45,791 nucleotides of DNA from Pseudomonadota bacterium (GTDB lineage Bacteria; Pseudomonadota; Alphaproteobacteria; UBA9655): assembly GCA_016185255.1 (NCBI GenBank), contig JACPNY010000040.1, forward strand, positions 1 to 45,791. The letters are read 5' to 3'. The position numbers and the translations under genes are program-made. Shown here piece by piece: positions 20,196 through 28,565 of this stretch (its first letter is position 1; every line of letters begins with the position of its first letter). The notes beneath the pieces were generated by a model that worked only from the letters and a program-made list of their open reading frames with translations, was not told the DNA's origin and ran no database searches.

Positions 20196-20333
20196 GATTC
20201 CGTGGGTAGTTTTTTTGATGGAGAGGCTTTTCTTTTAAAGCAAAGAAATAGTAGAATAAGGAAAGAGAAATGTTAGAGAAATCAGCTACAATTACCCGAG
20301 AAAAAACCTAATAAGGACAAACCCAACACCTCT

Positions 20334-22196
20334 ATGACGATAGAAACCTCCTCTCTTGAAAAAGGCGTACTAACGATTAAACACTACGTCAAGGCGCTTC
20401 CTCTCAGTCCTGGCGTTTATCGCATGATCAATGGGCGGGATGAGGTTTTGTATGTGGGGAAAGCCAAAAATCTTAAAAAACGGGTTGTAAGTTATACGCA
20501 GCCCGATCGTCTCCCAATCCGTCTTCAGCGCATGGTGGCAGAGACCATACGTATGGAGTTTGTGACAACCCATACAGAAGTGGAAGCGCTCCTTTTAGAA
20601 GTTAATCTGATTAAAAAGCTGATGCCTCGCTATAATATTCTGATGCGAGATAGTAAATCCTTTGCATTTATTCACATTACAGGAAACCACCCTTATCCGC
20701 TTTTAACAAAACATCGAGGGGCGCAGAACAACCCGGGAGACTATTATGGCCCTTTCGCTTCAACGGAAGCGGTGAATTCAACTCTCACGACGCTTCACAG
20801 GGCCTTTTTATTAAGGTCCTGCCCGGATACCGTGTTTTCATCTCGGAAAAGACCGTGTTTGCAATACCAAATCAAACGGTGCAGTGCCCCTTGTGTGGGC
20901 TATATTTCTCAAGAAGAATATGAAAAGCTTGTGCAAGAAACCCGTGATTTTTTAGCGGGAAAGACAAGCCAAGTTCAAAAAAAATTAGCAGGTCTGATGG
21001 AGCGAGAGAGTCAAGCGCGTGCGTATGAGAAAGCGGCCATTTATCGAGATCGTATTCGGGCGCTTACAACAATTCAAGCGCGTCAAATTATCAATACAAA
21101 GAGTGTGAGTGATGCGGATGTCTTTGCCATCTACGCAGCAGAGGGAAAAACATGTGTGCAGCTGTTCCTCTTTCGACATGGATCGAATTACGGGACCTAT
21201 GCAGCCTTTCCAAGCCACGGGGATGATGTTTCTCCAGAGGATGTTTTAGAGGCCTATGTGGCCCAGTTTTATCAAGACGCTCCTCCCCCCAAAGAGATTC
21301 TCTTAAACTTGTCTTTGCCAAATATGAAACTGATGGAGGAGGCCTTATCTCAGCGTGCAGGGAAGCGGGTTCATCTCTTTGTTCCTAAAATAGGAGAGAA
21401 GGCTCAGCTTGTTCAGCACGCCTTTGGGAATGCAAGAGAATCCTTAGAACGCCATAAGGCTGAGAAAGCCTCTCAAGAGAGCTTATTGCGTGCGTTTGCG
21501 GAGGTGTTTGAGTTGCCTACAGTTCCTCAACGCATTGAAGTCTATGATAACAGCCATATTCAAGGGTCTTTGGGAGTAGGGGCTATGGTTGTTGCGGGGT
21601 CGGAAGGATTTTTAAAAAAGGCTTACCGGAAGTTCAATGTGCGCGCGTCTGATTGCACCCCGGGGGATGATTATGGGATGCTCAGAGAAGTTCTCACGCG
21701 ACGGTTTTCGAAAGCTCTTGCCCACGATAAGGATGATACCACTCAATGGCCAGATGTTGTGTTAATTGATGGGGGGAAAGGGCAACTCTCTACAGCAGAG
21801 GCGACCTTTGCAGATTTAGGAATTTCAGACATTCAGCTCATTGCGATTGCAAAAGGACCTGATCGCAATGCAGGGCGTGAAAACTTCTACATGCCAGGGA
21901 AAGAGGCTTTTCAGCTCCCTCCCACCCATAAGCTCTTGTATTTTTTACAGCGCTTAAGAGATGAGGCCCACCGATACGCTATAGGAGCGCATCGTACACG
22001 TCGCATCAAAGCTATTTCAACTTCAAGGCTGGATAATATTCCAGGAGTGGGGGCTGCCCGCAAGCGCGCTCTTTTGCAACACTTTGGCTCAGCTAAAGCG
22101 ATTGAAGGCATCGGTCTTAAGGACCTTGAGGGTGTGGACGGTATCAGTAAAAATTTGGCAAAAAAAATATATGATTATTTTCACGGAAACGAGTAA
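20334..22196 (+). CDS. uvrC: Excinuclease ABC subunit C
   Basis: GIY-YIG start (LPLSPGVYRMINGRDEVLYVGKAKNLKKRVVSY), UvrC endonuclease region (RIEVYDNSHIQGSLGVGAMVV), C-terminal HhH. Confidence 0.97.
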   Translation: MTIETSSLEKGVLTIKHYVKALPLSPGVYRMINGRDEVLYVGKAKNLKKRVVSYTQPDRLPIRLQRMVAETIRMEFVTTHTEVEALLLEVNLIKKLMPRYNILMRDSKSFAFIHITGNHPYPLLTKHRGAQNNPGDYYGPFASTEAVNSTLTTLHRAFLLRSCPDTVFSSRKRPCLQYQIKRCSAPCVGYISQEEYEKLVQETRDFLAGKTSQVQKKLAGLMERESQARAYEKAAIYRDRIRALTTIQARQIINTKSVSDADVFAIYAAEGKTCVQLFLFRHGSNYGTYAAFPSHGDDVSPEDVLEAYVAQFYQDAPPPKEILLNLSLPNMKLMEEALSQRAGKRVHLFVPKIGEKAQLVQHAFGNARESLERHKAEKASQESLLRAFAEVFELPTVPQRIEVYDNSHIQGSLGVGAMVVAGSEGFLKKAYRKFNVRASDCTPGDDYGMLREVLTRRFSKALAHDKDDTTQWPDVVLIDGGKGQLSTAEATFADLGISDIQLIAIAKGPDRNAGRENFYMPGKEAFQLPPTHKLLYFLQRLRDEAHRYAIGAHRTRRIKAISTSRLDNIPGVGAARKRALLQHFGSAKAIEGIGLKDLEGVDGISKNLAKKIYDYFHGNE

Positions 22197-22207
22197 GATA
22201 GAATATT

Positions 22208-22759
22208 ATGAGCCAAACTACAGTTCCAAATCTTCTGACTTTTGCCCGCATTGCCCTTGTACCAGTGGTGGTGACCTTATTTTATTTTGATCGCCCCTTA
22301 AGCAATTGGATCGCGGCGTCTATTTTTGTACTCGCCTGTATTACGGATTATTTGGATGGCTATTTTGCAAGAGCTTTGAAACAAACCACACGGTTTGGTA
22401 TTTTTTTGGATCCTGTGGCGGACAAACTTCTCGTGGCAGCAACTCTTTTGATGCTGGTGGGACTGGGGCGCATTCAGGGATTTAACCTTATTCCAGCTGT
22501 GATTATTTTATGTCGCGAAATTTTAGTCTCTGGCCTAAGAGAATTTTTGGCTGAGACACGCCGCTCTCTTCCTGTAACCTCTCTCGCTAAATGGAAAACC
22601 ACAATTCAGATGATTGCCCTTGCTCTTTTAATTATTGAGACAGTTCCGGGTTTTCCTCTTCCCATTGATCTTCTCGGAACCATTGGCCTATGGATCGCAG
22701 CCCTTTTGACCTTGATAACAGGATTTGATTACTTGCGCGCAGGCTTAAAGTATATGTGA
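22208..22759 (+). CDS. pgsA: CDP-diacylglycerol--glycerol-3-phosphate 3-phosphatidyltransferase
   Basis: CDP-alcohol phosphatidyltransferase signature (DYLDGYFARALKQTTRFGIFLDPVADKLLV). Confidence 0.93.
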   Translation: MSQTTVPNLLTFARIALVPVVVTLFYFDRPLSNWIAASIFVLACITDYLDGYFARALKQTTRFGIFLDPVADKLLVAATLLMLVGLGRIQGFNLIPAVIILCREILVSGLREFLAETRRSLPVTSLAKWKTTIQMIALALLIIETVPGFPLPIDLLGTIGLWIAALLTLITGFDYLRAGLKYM

Positions 22760-22820
22760 AGGTAAGAAATTTTAATTTTTTTCTAGAAATCTCCTTTAAG
22801 CTAGGGTATATAGCCCTTGG

Positions 22821-22895
22821 GGGCGATTAGCTCAGCGGGAGAGCGTCTCGTTTACACCGAGAGGGTCGGGGGTTCAAATCCCTCATCGCCCACCA
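22821..22895 (+). tRNA. tRNA-Val (anticodon TAC), CCA encoded
   Basis: gggcgattagctcagcgggagagcgtctcgtttacaccgagagggtcgggggttcaaatccctcatcgcccacca; anticodon stem TCTCG/CGAGA; loop TTTACAC. Confidence 0.96.
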
Positions 22896-23024
22896 GTCAC
22901 ACTAAGGGTTTCAGAGTGATTTCATTTTCTAAGACAATATTTGCCTTATGAGAATGGAGTTCCTTCAGATGATGTTTATCCCCTTGTTTTACATTACCCT
23001 GGTGAGAGGAACATTCCCTAAAAT

Positions 23025-23663
23025 TTACACCATAAAAAGAAGTCTTGCTCCTAAGAGCATTAAGATGCCGCCTGTGACGCGTTCAACCCAGTGACTCACA
23101 GCGTTAAACTTTTTCCGGGTGCTTTTTCCAGATAAGCAAAAGGCTACAAACCCAAACCAAGCCAAGGTTTCAATAAAAATAATAATCCCATAGGTGAACA
23201 TGATGATAAAAGGAGTATTGGGATCAACGACAATTGAAAATAAGCTTACAAAAAACAGCATACATTTGGGGTTGAGAGCATTGGTTAAAAAGCCGGAGCG
23301 AATGGCGGAGAGGGGGGGAATATCATGCTTGTGATGGACGTCCCCCAAAGGTGCAGTTGTTTTCTTCGCACGAAGGCCTTTAAATCCTATGTATAGTAAG
23401 TAGCCCGCGCCTAAACACTTCACACTGAATAAAAGCCAGGGCGTTTTAGCAATGACTAATCCTAAGCCAAACAACGTATAAGTCACATGGACAAGGATCC
23501 CAAGGGCAATACCAAAGGCTGTCAGAAGGGCTGTTTTGCGGGAATAAACTAAACTATTTTTTACAACGATTGCAAAATCGGGTCCTGGACTGATAAGCGA
23601 GATCATCACCAATCCGGACAAACTTAGGATTGCGGGAAGGTATTCAAAGAGAAGAGGTTCCAT
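23025..23663 (-). CDS. LysE/RhtB-family amino-acid exporter
   Basis: LysE family N-terminal motif (SLISPGPDFAIVVKNSLVYSRKTALLTAFGIALGILVH), GFLTNALNPKCMLFFVSLF, multiple TM segments. Confidence 0.9.
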   Translation of the reverse strand: MEPLLFEYLPAILSLSGLVMISLISPGPDFAIVVKNSLVYSRKTALLTAFGIALGILVHVTYTLFGLGLVIAKTPWLLFSVKCLGAGYLLYIGFKGLRAKKTTAPLGDVHHKHDIPPLSAIRSGFLTNALNPKCMLFFVSLFSIVVDPNTPFIIMFTYGIIIFIETLAWFGFVAFCLSGKSTRKKFNAVSHWVERVTGGILMLLGARLLFMV

Positions 23664-23700
23664 AACTGCTCCTTATACTAACTGCTTAAATTGCTTAACT

Positions 23701-24420
23701 TTATCGAATGTCATAATTAATTTTCATTGTATTGTTTTTTATCTTAATCCGTGTAATTTCCAGACCTTTCAGTTCTTGGAGACTTTTAACATGGGTTCCT
23801 CCACAGGGTGAAAAAGGAAAATCACCAATACGAACGATTCGAACGAGCTGATCGTTGGGGATGCTAAATTTCAGATTTGAGCATAACTCTTTCACTTTAT
23901 CTCCGACAATTTGATCCATACTGATGGAATAATTTGCTTCAATACATGTTTCAATCTCTTGGATAAGCTGTTCCATTAAAATAGCCTCCGACGTATCGTT
24001 TTGAGACGTAAATTCAACAAAACATTCATTTGGAAAATGGTGTCCTTTAACGGTATTCCAATGAGGAGCGATGTTTTCTATGATATTGCTAATCAAATGT
24101 CCCGCTGTGTGGAGACGTGCATGATTTAAGCGCATAGCTTGATCAAGAGAAGACGTCACTTCTTGACCAATGAGGAAACTATAATTTTTATCTGTATAAT
24201 GTCTAACCATGTTATCAACAGCCTTCACACGATGAATAGGAATCGTGACGTCTTCTACCTGAAGAGTTCCTTGATCTGATGGTTGCCCTCCCCCTTGAGG
24301 GTGAAAGAGTGTTTGATTAAGGAGAATGAAGTGCCCATTTTCGTCCTTTCCTACAGCATCAATTGTAGCCAAATCCTCAAATTTAAAGGTATTTTCAAAA
24401 TAAGAAAGGTGCGTTTTCAT
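23701..24420 (-). CDS. Alanyl-tRNA editing protein (AlaX-like)
   Basis: AlaRS editing-domain motifs: FHPQGGGQPSDQG, NHARLHTAGHLIS, and C-terminal FPFSPCGGTHVKSLQEL. Confidence 0.9.
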   Translation of the reverse strand: MKTHLSYFENTFKFEDLATIDAVGKDENGHFILLNQTLFHPQGGGQPSDQGTLQVEDVTIPIHRVKAVDNMVRHYTDKNYSFLIGQEVTSSLDQAMRLNHARLHTAGHLISNIIENIAPHWNTVKGHHFPNECFVEFTSQNDTSEAILMEQLIQEIETCIEANYSISMDQIVGDKVKELCSNLKFSIPNDQLVRIVRIGDFPFSPCGGTHVKSLQELKGLEITRIKIKNNTMKINYDIR

Positions 24421-24465
24421 TTTTCATCTCCTTAGAATGTGACACAACAAATATGACATTTAAAC

Positions 24466-24494
24466 TTGCAATATGCAACTAATTTTATTATAAT
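24466..24494 (+). promoter_or_regulatory. Candidate sigma70 promoter with a palindromic operator overlapping -35
   Basis: TTGCAA (24466-24471), 17-bp spacer, TATAAT (24489-24494). The inverted repeat TTGCA-ATA-TGCAA spans 24466-24478. Confidence 0.6.
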
Positions 24495-24526
24495 GTTTTC
24501 GTAAAGCATTTACAAGAGGTGAATTT

Positions 24527-25489
24527 ATGAAAAAAGACCGGATTAGTCCCTTAAGGTATGTTTCGCGCAAATTGATTCGAGAGTTGGGGATGTTGCAATT
24601 AAATAAGGCTCATTTAAAAAAGACCCCTCAGCATTGGCATGCGTTGATTGAGATTGGTAAAGAGCCAAACATCACCATTTCAAAGTTAGGGCATCTCCTT
24701 CTTTTATCTACGTCTGCCATGTCACGCATTGTCAGTGCGTTAATTGAAAACGACCTTGTATCTTTTCAAGAGGGTTCAGACAAACGAGAGAAATATTTAC
24801 GCATCACCAAAAAAGGAGAACTTGAGGTTGCCAACATTGATGAATTTTCTAATACCAAAATAAAGGGAGCTTTTGAGTTTTTAACAGAAGCAGATCAAGA
24901 TCAAATTATCAATGCCATAGAAAAATACGCAAGTGCCTTGGAAAAAAGCAGATGTCTTCGAGACCAAGTCAAAATCCACAGGCTTTCCACCCCCCGCACC
25001 ATTCGCAAACAAATCATCACCATGATTGAAACGATTCAAAAAGGTGAATTTTCATTGCCCATTACCGATGACATCAATGCTTGCATCTTAAGGGCTGAAG
25101 AAGACTTTTATTATAACAATTCCTACAATTTTTGGTATGCCACTGATAAGGATGGAACCATTATTGGGAGCATTGGATTAAAGAAAATCGATGACCAGAC
25201 TGCGGAGATCAAAAAGTTCTTCATCCATCAATCCTATCGCGGCAAAAGCGTGGCGCCTAAGTTAATGAATGCCCTTATTAAGTCTGCTGTTAAACATCGA
25301 TTTGATCGCCTCTATTTAGGGACAGTTGATAAATTCCAAGCCGCTCACCGTTTTTATGAAAAATATGGATTTGTGCGACTCACCAAGCAAGAACTACCAT
25401 CAGGGTTTGAGATATGTCCGGTGGATACGGTATTTTTTAAGGTAAACGTTGAGAGTTTGGATCATAAGTTGTCACAGATTTTGACCTAA
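24527..25489 (+). CDS. MarR-family regulator fused to a GNAT acetyltransferase
   Basis: N-terminal MarR winged helix (ITISKLGHLLLLSTSAMSRIVSALIENDLVSFQEGSDKREKYLRITKKG) and C-terminal GNAT (IKKFFIHQSYRGKSVAPKLMNALIKSA...HRFYEKYGFVRL). Confidence 0.9.
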   Translation: MKKDRISPLRYVSRKLIRELGMLQLNKAHLKKTPQHWHALIEIGKEPNITISKLGHLLLLSTSAMSRIVSALIENDLVSFQEGSDKREKYLRITKKGELEVANIDEFSNTKIKGAFEFLTEADQDQIINAIEKYASALEKSRCLRDQVKIHRLSTPRTIRKQIITMIETIQKGEFSLPITDDINACILRAEEDFYYNNSYNFWYATDKDGTIIGSIGLKKIDDQTAEIKKFFIHQSYRGKSVAPKLMNALIKSAVKHRFDRLYLGTVDKFQAAHRFYEKYGFVRLTKQELPSGFEICPVDTVFFKVNVESLDHKLSQILT

Positions 25490-25698
25490 GGAGGCATTGT
25501 TTGGTCCAAAATTTCTTTTAAAAGCCAGGGCGATGGCTGTAGCTACATTGCTGTTATTCGGCTTTGTTTCCTCCTGGAATTTTGTGTTAGATCAAAGCTT
25601 GATTGGTACAGCGAATCAGGTCAACATCTCTTTTATCATCCATCTCCTATTTTCTTCCTTGATTTTAGAGGGAACACCTTGTAAAGAAAAGATCGAGT

Positions 25699-25774
25699 GT
25701 CCCCATCGTCTAGAGGCCTAGGACGCCGCCCTTTCACGGCGGCAACGCGGGTTCGAATCCCGCTGGGGACGCCA
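25699..25774 (+). tRNA. tRNA-Glu (anticodon TTC), CCA encoded
   Basis: gtccccatcgtctagaggcctaggacgccgccctttcacggcggcaacgcgggttcgaatcccgctggggacgcca; loop CTTTCAC. Confidence 0.97.
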
Positions 25775-25811
25775 TTTCAGTAATCAGTTCTCAGTATTAG
25801 AGATACGACTT

Positions 25812-27050
25812 ATGGATGAAACATCCGAAGCTTTGCGCTCCTACCTGGAGAGGATTGAATGCACAAAGCCACTTGATGCTTCTTTGGAAACTTTAAAAAA
25901 ATTCCACGCTGCGCATGTTTTTGCGATTCCTTTTGAAAATCTTGATATTCACCTTCACGTTCCTATTGTGCTTGAGGAACAACATTTGTTCGATAAACTT
26001 ATCACTCGCAAGCGTGGAGGGTATTGTTATGAGCTTAATGGGCTTTTTTATTATCTCCTTCAATCTTTGGGGTTTAAAACGCATCTCTGTCGCGCGCGAT
26101 TAATAGATGAGGATGGAGAGCTGCTTCCCGACAGTAGCCATATGATAAATCTCGTGACACTTGATCAACGCTGGATTGCGGATGTGGGATGGGGGAATGG
26201 ATTGATCTATCCTCTTTGTTTAGACACGGAAGCTGAACAAATTCAGTATGGTCAAGCGTATAAATGTTCAAAAAATGCTGAAGGATTTGATGTTTGGCAA
26301 AAAAGAGAACATGGGAAATGGGAAAAATTACATTCTCTCACATTACATAAACAAGAGATGGCTGATTTTCAGGGACGTAACCTCTACCATCAAACAACAC
26401 CTTCCTCTCCTTTTGCAAAGGAACGGATTTGTACAAAGCCTATGGAAGAAGGTTACTTAATCCTCAAAGGCAATCGGTTTTCTTATGATACACCTCAAGG
26501 ACAAAATATAGAAATTCTAGAGAGAGATGAAGATTATAGGCAGATTTTAAAGGATAGGTTTGGTCTTGTATTAGAGATAAACCTTCCAGTCTTTCTTATA
26601 GAAGAGGGCTATAGTCTGCGGAGTCCTAAGCATAAAAAAGAATGGGAGAATTATCATCGGATTCGAAAAGAGCAGATACACATGATGTACTGTCCTGACA
26701 AGCTGTATGATGTTGAGGATAAGGAAGAGAAAAAAAACAACACGTTTCCTCTTGTTTTTGTGGATAAGGATGGAGAAACCATTTTAGGAACGGTGCGGGT
26801 TGATATTATCAATAATGAAGAAGCATCCCTGCGATGGGTTGCCATTGATGCTCCTTATGTGGGGCAAGGATTAGGCAAAAAGATGTTAACCTTAGTAGAA
26901 GAATTTTTAAAAAGGCGTCACATAGGACTGCTGCGGGTGCCCGCGGAAAGTGACTCCAAAGGTTTCTATACCCACCTTGGATATAAGGAAGTGGCCTGGC
27001 CTGATAAGCCAATGAATGCTGGAACTCTCTCCCTTGCCAAGGTAATTTAA
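25812..27050 (+). CDS. Arylamine N-acetyltransferase (NAT) fused to a C-terminal GNAT domain
   Basis: NAT catalytic Cys (RKRGGYCYELNGLFYYLLQSLGF), His (SSHMINLV) and Asp (WIADVGWGNG). C-terminal GNAT (LRWVAIDAPYVGQGLGKKMLTLVEEFLKRR...FYTHLGYKEV). Confidence 0.88.
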   Translation: MDETSEALRSYLERIECTKPLDASLETLKKFHAAHVFAIPFENLDIHLHVPIVLEEQHLFDKLITRKRGGYCYELNGLFYYLLQSLGFKTHLCRARLIDEDGELLPDSSHMINLVTLDQRWIADVGWGNGLIYPLCLDTEAEQIQYGQAYKCSKNAEGFDVWQKREHGKWEKLHSLTLHKQEMADFQGRNLYHQTTPSSPFAKERICTKPMEEGYLILKGNRFSYDTPQGQNIEILERDEDYRQILKDRFGLVLEINLPVFLIEEGYSLRSPKHKKEWENYHRIRKEQIHMMYCPDKLYDVEDKEEKKNNTFPLVFVDKDGETILGTVRVDIINNEEASLRWVAIDAPYVGQGLGKKMLTLVEEFLKRRHIGLLRVPAESDSKGFYTHLGYKEVAWPDKPMNAGTLSLAKVI

Positions 27051-27051
27051 T

Positions 27052-27846
27052 ATGCATCTTTATCCTCGTCTAGAATCTGAGTCGACTTACGTCATAGACC
27101 TACCCCTCTCTCAGGTCCGCTTGAGTCATAATGCGGCTTTTCCCTGGATTATTCTTGTTCCTCAGAAGGATGGGCTTGTTGAGTTGATCGACTTAACTTC
27201 CGAGGATCAGCAAAAGCTGATGCAAGAGATTGCGACGGCAAGCCAGATAATGCGCCAACTGTTTCATCCTACTAAACTGAATGTGGCAAATCTTGGGAAC
27301 AGAGTTCCTCAGCTCCATATTCATGTTATTGCGCGCTATGAGAATGATGCGGCCTGGCCGGGACCTGTATGGGGAGAGATGAGTGAGACCTACGATCCTG
27401 CGCTTAAACTTGAGAGGATTAAGATGCTTAAAGAGGCTTTTCAGAACCGTCCTATTCCTTCCTCAAGCTCACCTTTAAGGCAAGCTTATGACCTTTCCTT
27501 AGAGGCAGCCCAAGAAGGGTTTGACTGGGAGTTTCCCGTTCAGGCCGTCTTAAAAGTTCAGGAAGAAACAGAGGAAGTTCTTGCAGAATTAAAAAAACCA
27601 GACTCTCTTGTGCGACAAGAAGCCTTACTAGAGGAAATGGGAGATCTTTTCCTTGCCTGTACCTGCCTTGCGCGACATTGTAATGTGAATCCTGAAGAGG
27701 CTATTCTGGTGGGGATACAAAAGTTCATCAAACGCTATGAACGGCTTAAGTCTTTTGCAAAGGAACAAGGTGTCTCTCTTCAAAACGCCCCTCGAGCTGA
27801 GTTGTCAGCCTTGTGGCAAAAGCTTAAGAAGGAAAGCCAGGATTAG
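27052..27846 (+). CDS. HIT-domain hydrolase fused to a MazG-like nucleotide pyrophosphohydrolase domain
   Basis: HIT core (FPWIILVPQKDGLVELIDL...LNVANLGNRVPQLHIHVIARYENDAAWPGPVWG) then a MazG-like all-alpha core (QAVLKVQEETEEVLAELKKPDSLVRQEALLEEMGDLFLACTCLARHCNVNPEEAI). Confidence 0.88.
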   Translation: MHLYPRLESESTYVIDLPLSQVRLSHNAAFPWIILVPQKDGLVELIDLTSEDQQKLMQEIATASQIMRQLFHPTKLNVANLGNRVPQLHIHVIARYENDAAWPGPVWGEMSETYDPALKLERIKMLKEAFQNRPIPSSSSPLRQAYDLSLEAAQEGFDWEFPVQAVLKVQEETEEVLAELKKPDSLVRQEALLEEMGDLFLACTCLARHCNVNPEEAILVGIQKFIKRYERLKSFAKEQGVSLQNAPRAELSALWQKLKKESQD

Positions 27847-27884
27847 GGGATGCCAGGTTTTCGTTTTATTTTGTAGTGTCGTTT

Positions 27885-28259
27885 TTAATACTTTGGTAGT
27901 AATGTAGTATTGGGAGGATACAATTGAATTGTAGTAATAGTTTTGTCATGATGTGTGATATGTATATCACAGTACGCGTTTGCAGGATTCGCTGAGGGGA
28001 ACCACTGGGTGTGTGTATTTGATACTTGGGCGTCGCCCAGCTCTTTTCTTGTTTTATCATCAAGGAACGACTGTGTTTTGTCGTTAATATATGCGGCATA
28101 ACTTTTCCCGCCTGATACAAAGAACTGATTCTGTACGGAGCCTGCGTGTAGAAGAGGCACTATCCTGTCGGGAGTACACTCCTCCAAGCTTGCATGTACA
28201 AGATTGCTTCCTAAGCTAACGCTTGCTAGCATGACGTTCATGATCATAATTTTTTTCAT
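27885..28259 (-). CDS. Small secreted protein, unknown
   Basis: 124 aa; signal-peptide-like N terminus (MKKIMIMNVMLASVSLGSNLVHA). Confidence 0.55.
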   Translation of the reverse strand: MKKIMIMNVMLASVSLGSNLVHASLEECTPDRIVPLLHAGSVQNQFFVSGGKSYAAYINDKTQSFLDDKTRKELGDAQVSNTHTQWFPSANPANAYCDIHITHHDKTITTIQLYPPNTTLLPKY

Positions 28260-28565
28260 GTTCTTATTCCTTTCTGTTTTTCTGAGGTCTGTTTTTTAAT
28301 TTATTCATAATGTGTTAAAGATTTCTTAACGGGCTTATCTTTCGATCGTAGAACTTTTTTCGAGGAAGAAAGCGTGCACATTGACGGTGTGCCTCTACCC
28401 TTTCATGGGCGAGTTGATCCTACGTAGGTGTTTAGGAAGAGAGCTTTCATAAACGTTCCCGCTTACCTTAGAGTGTCTCAAACCCTCTCTTGAGATAATT
28501 AATCTAATATTAAGAAATTTTCTTGAAAATATATAATGAAGTATGAATAAAAAAGGATAAAAAAA

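Noticed and set aside
25497-25721. ORF 74 aa ending in PHRLEA
   Set aside because: It runs into tRNA-Glu and has no recognisable family; at most a gene remnant.
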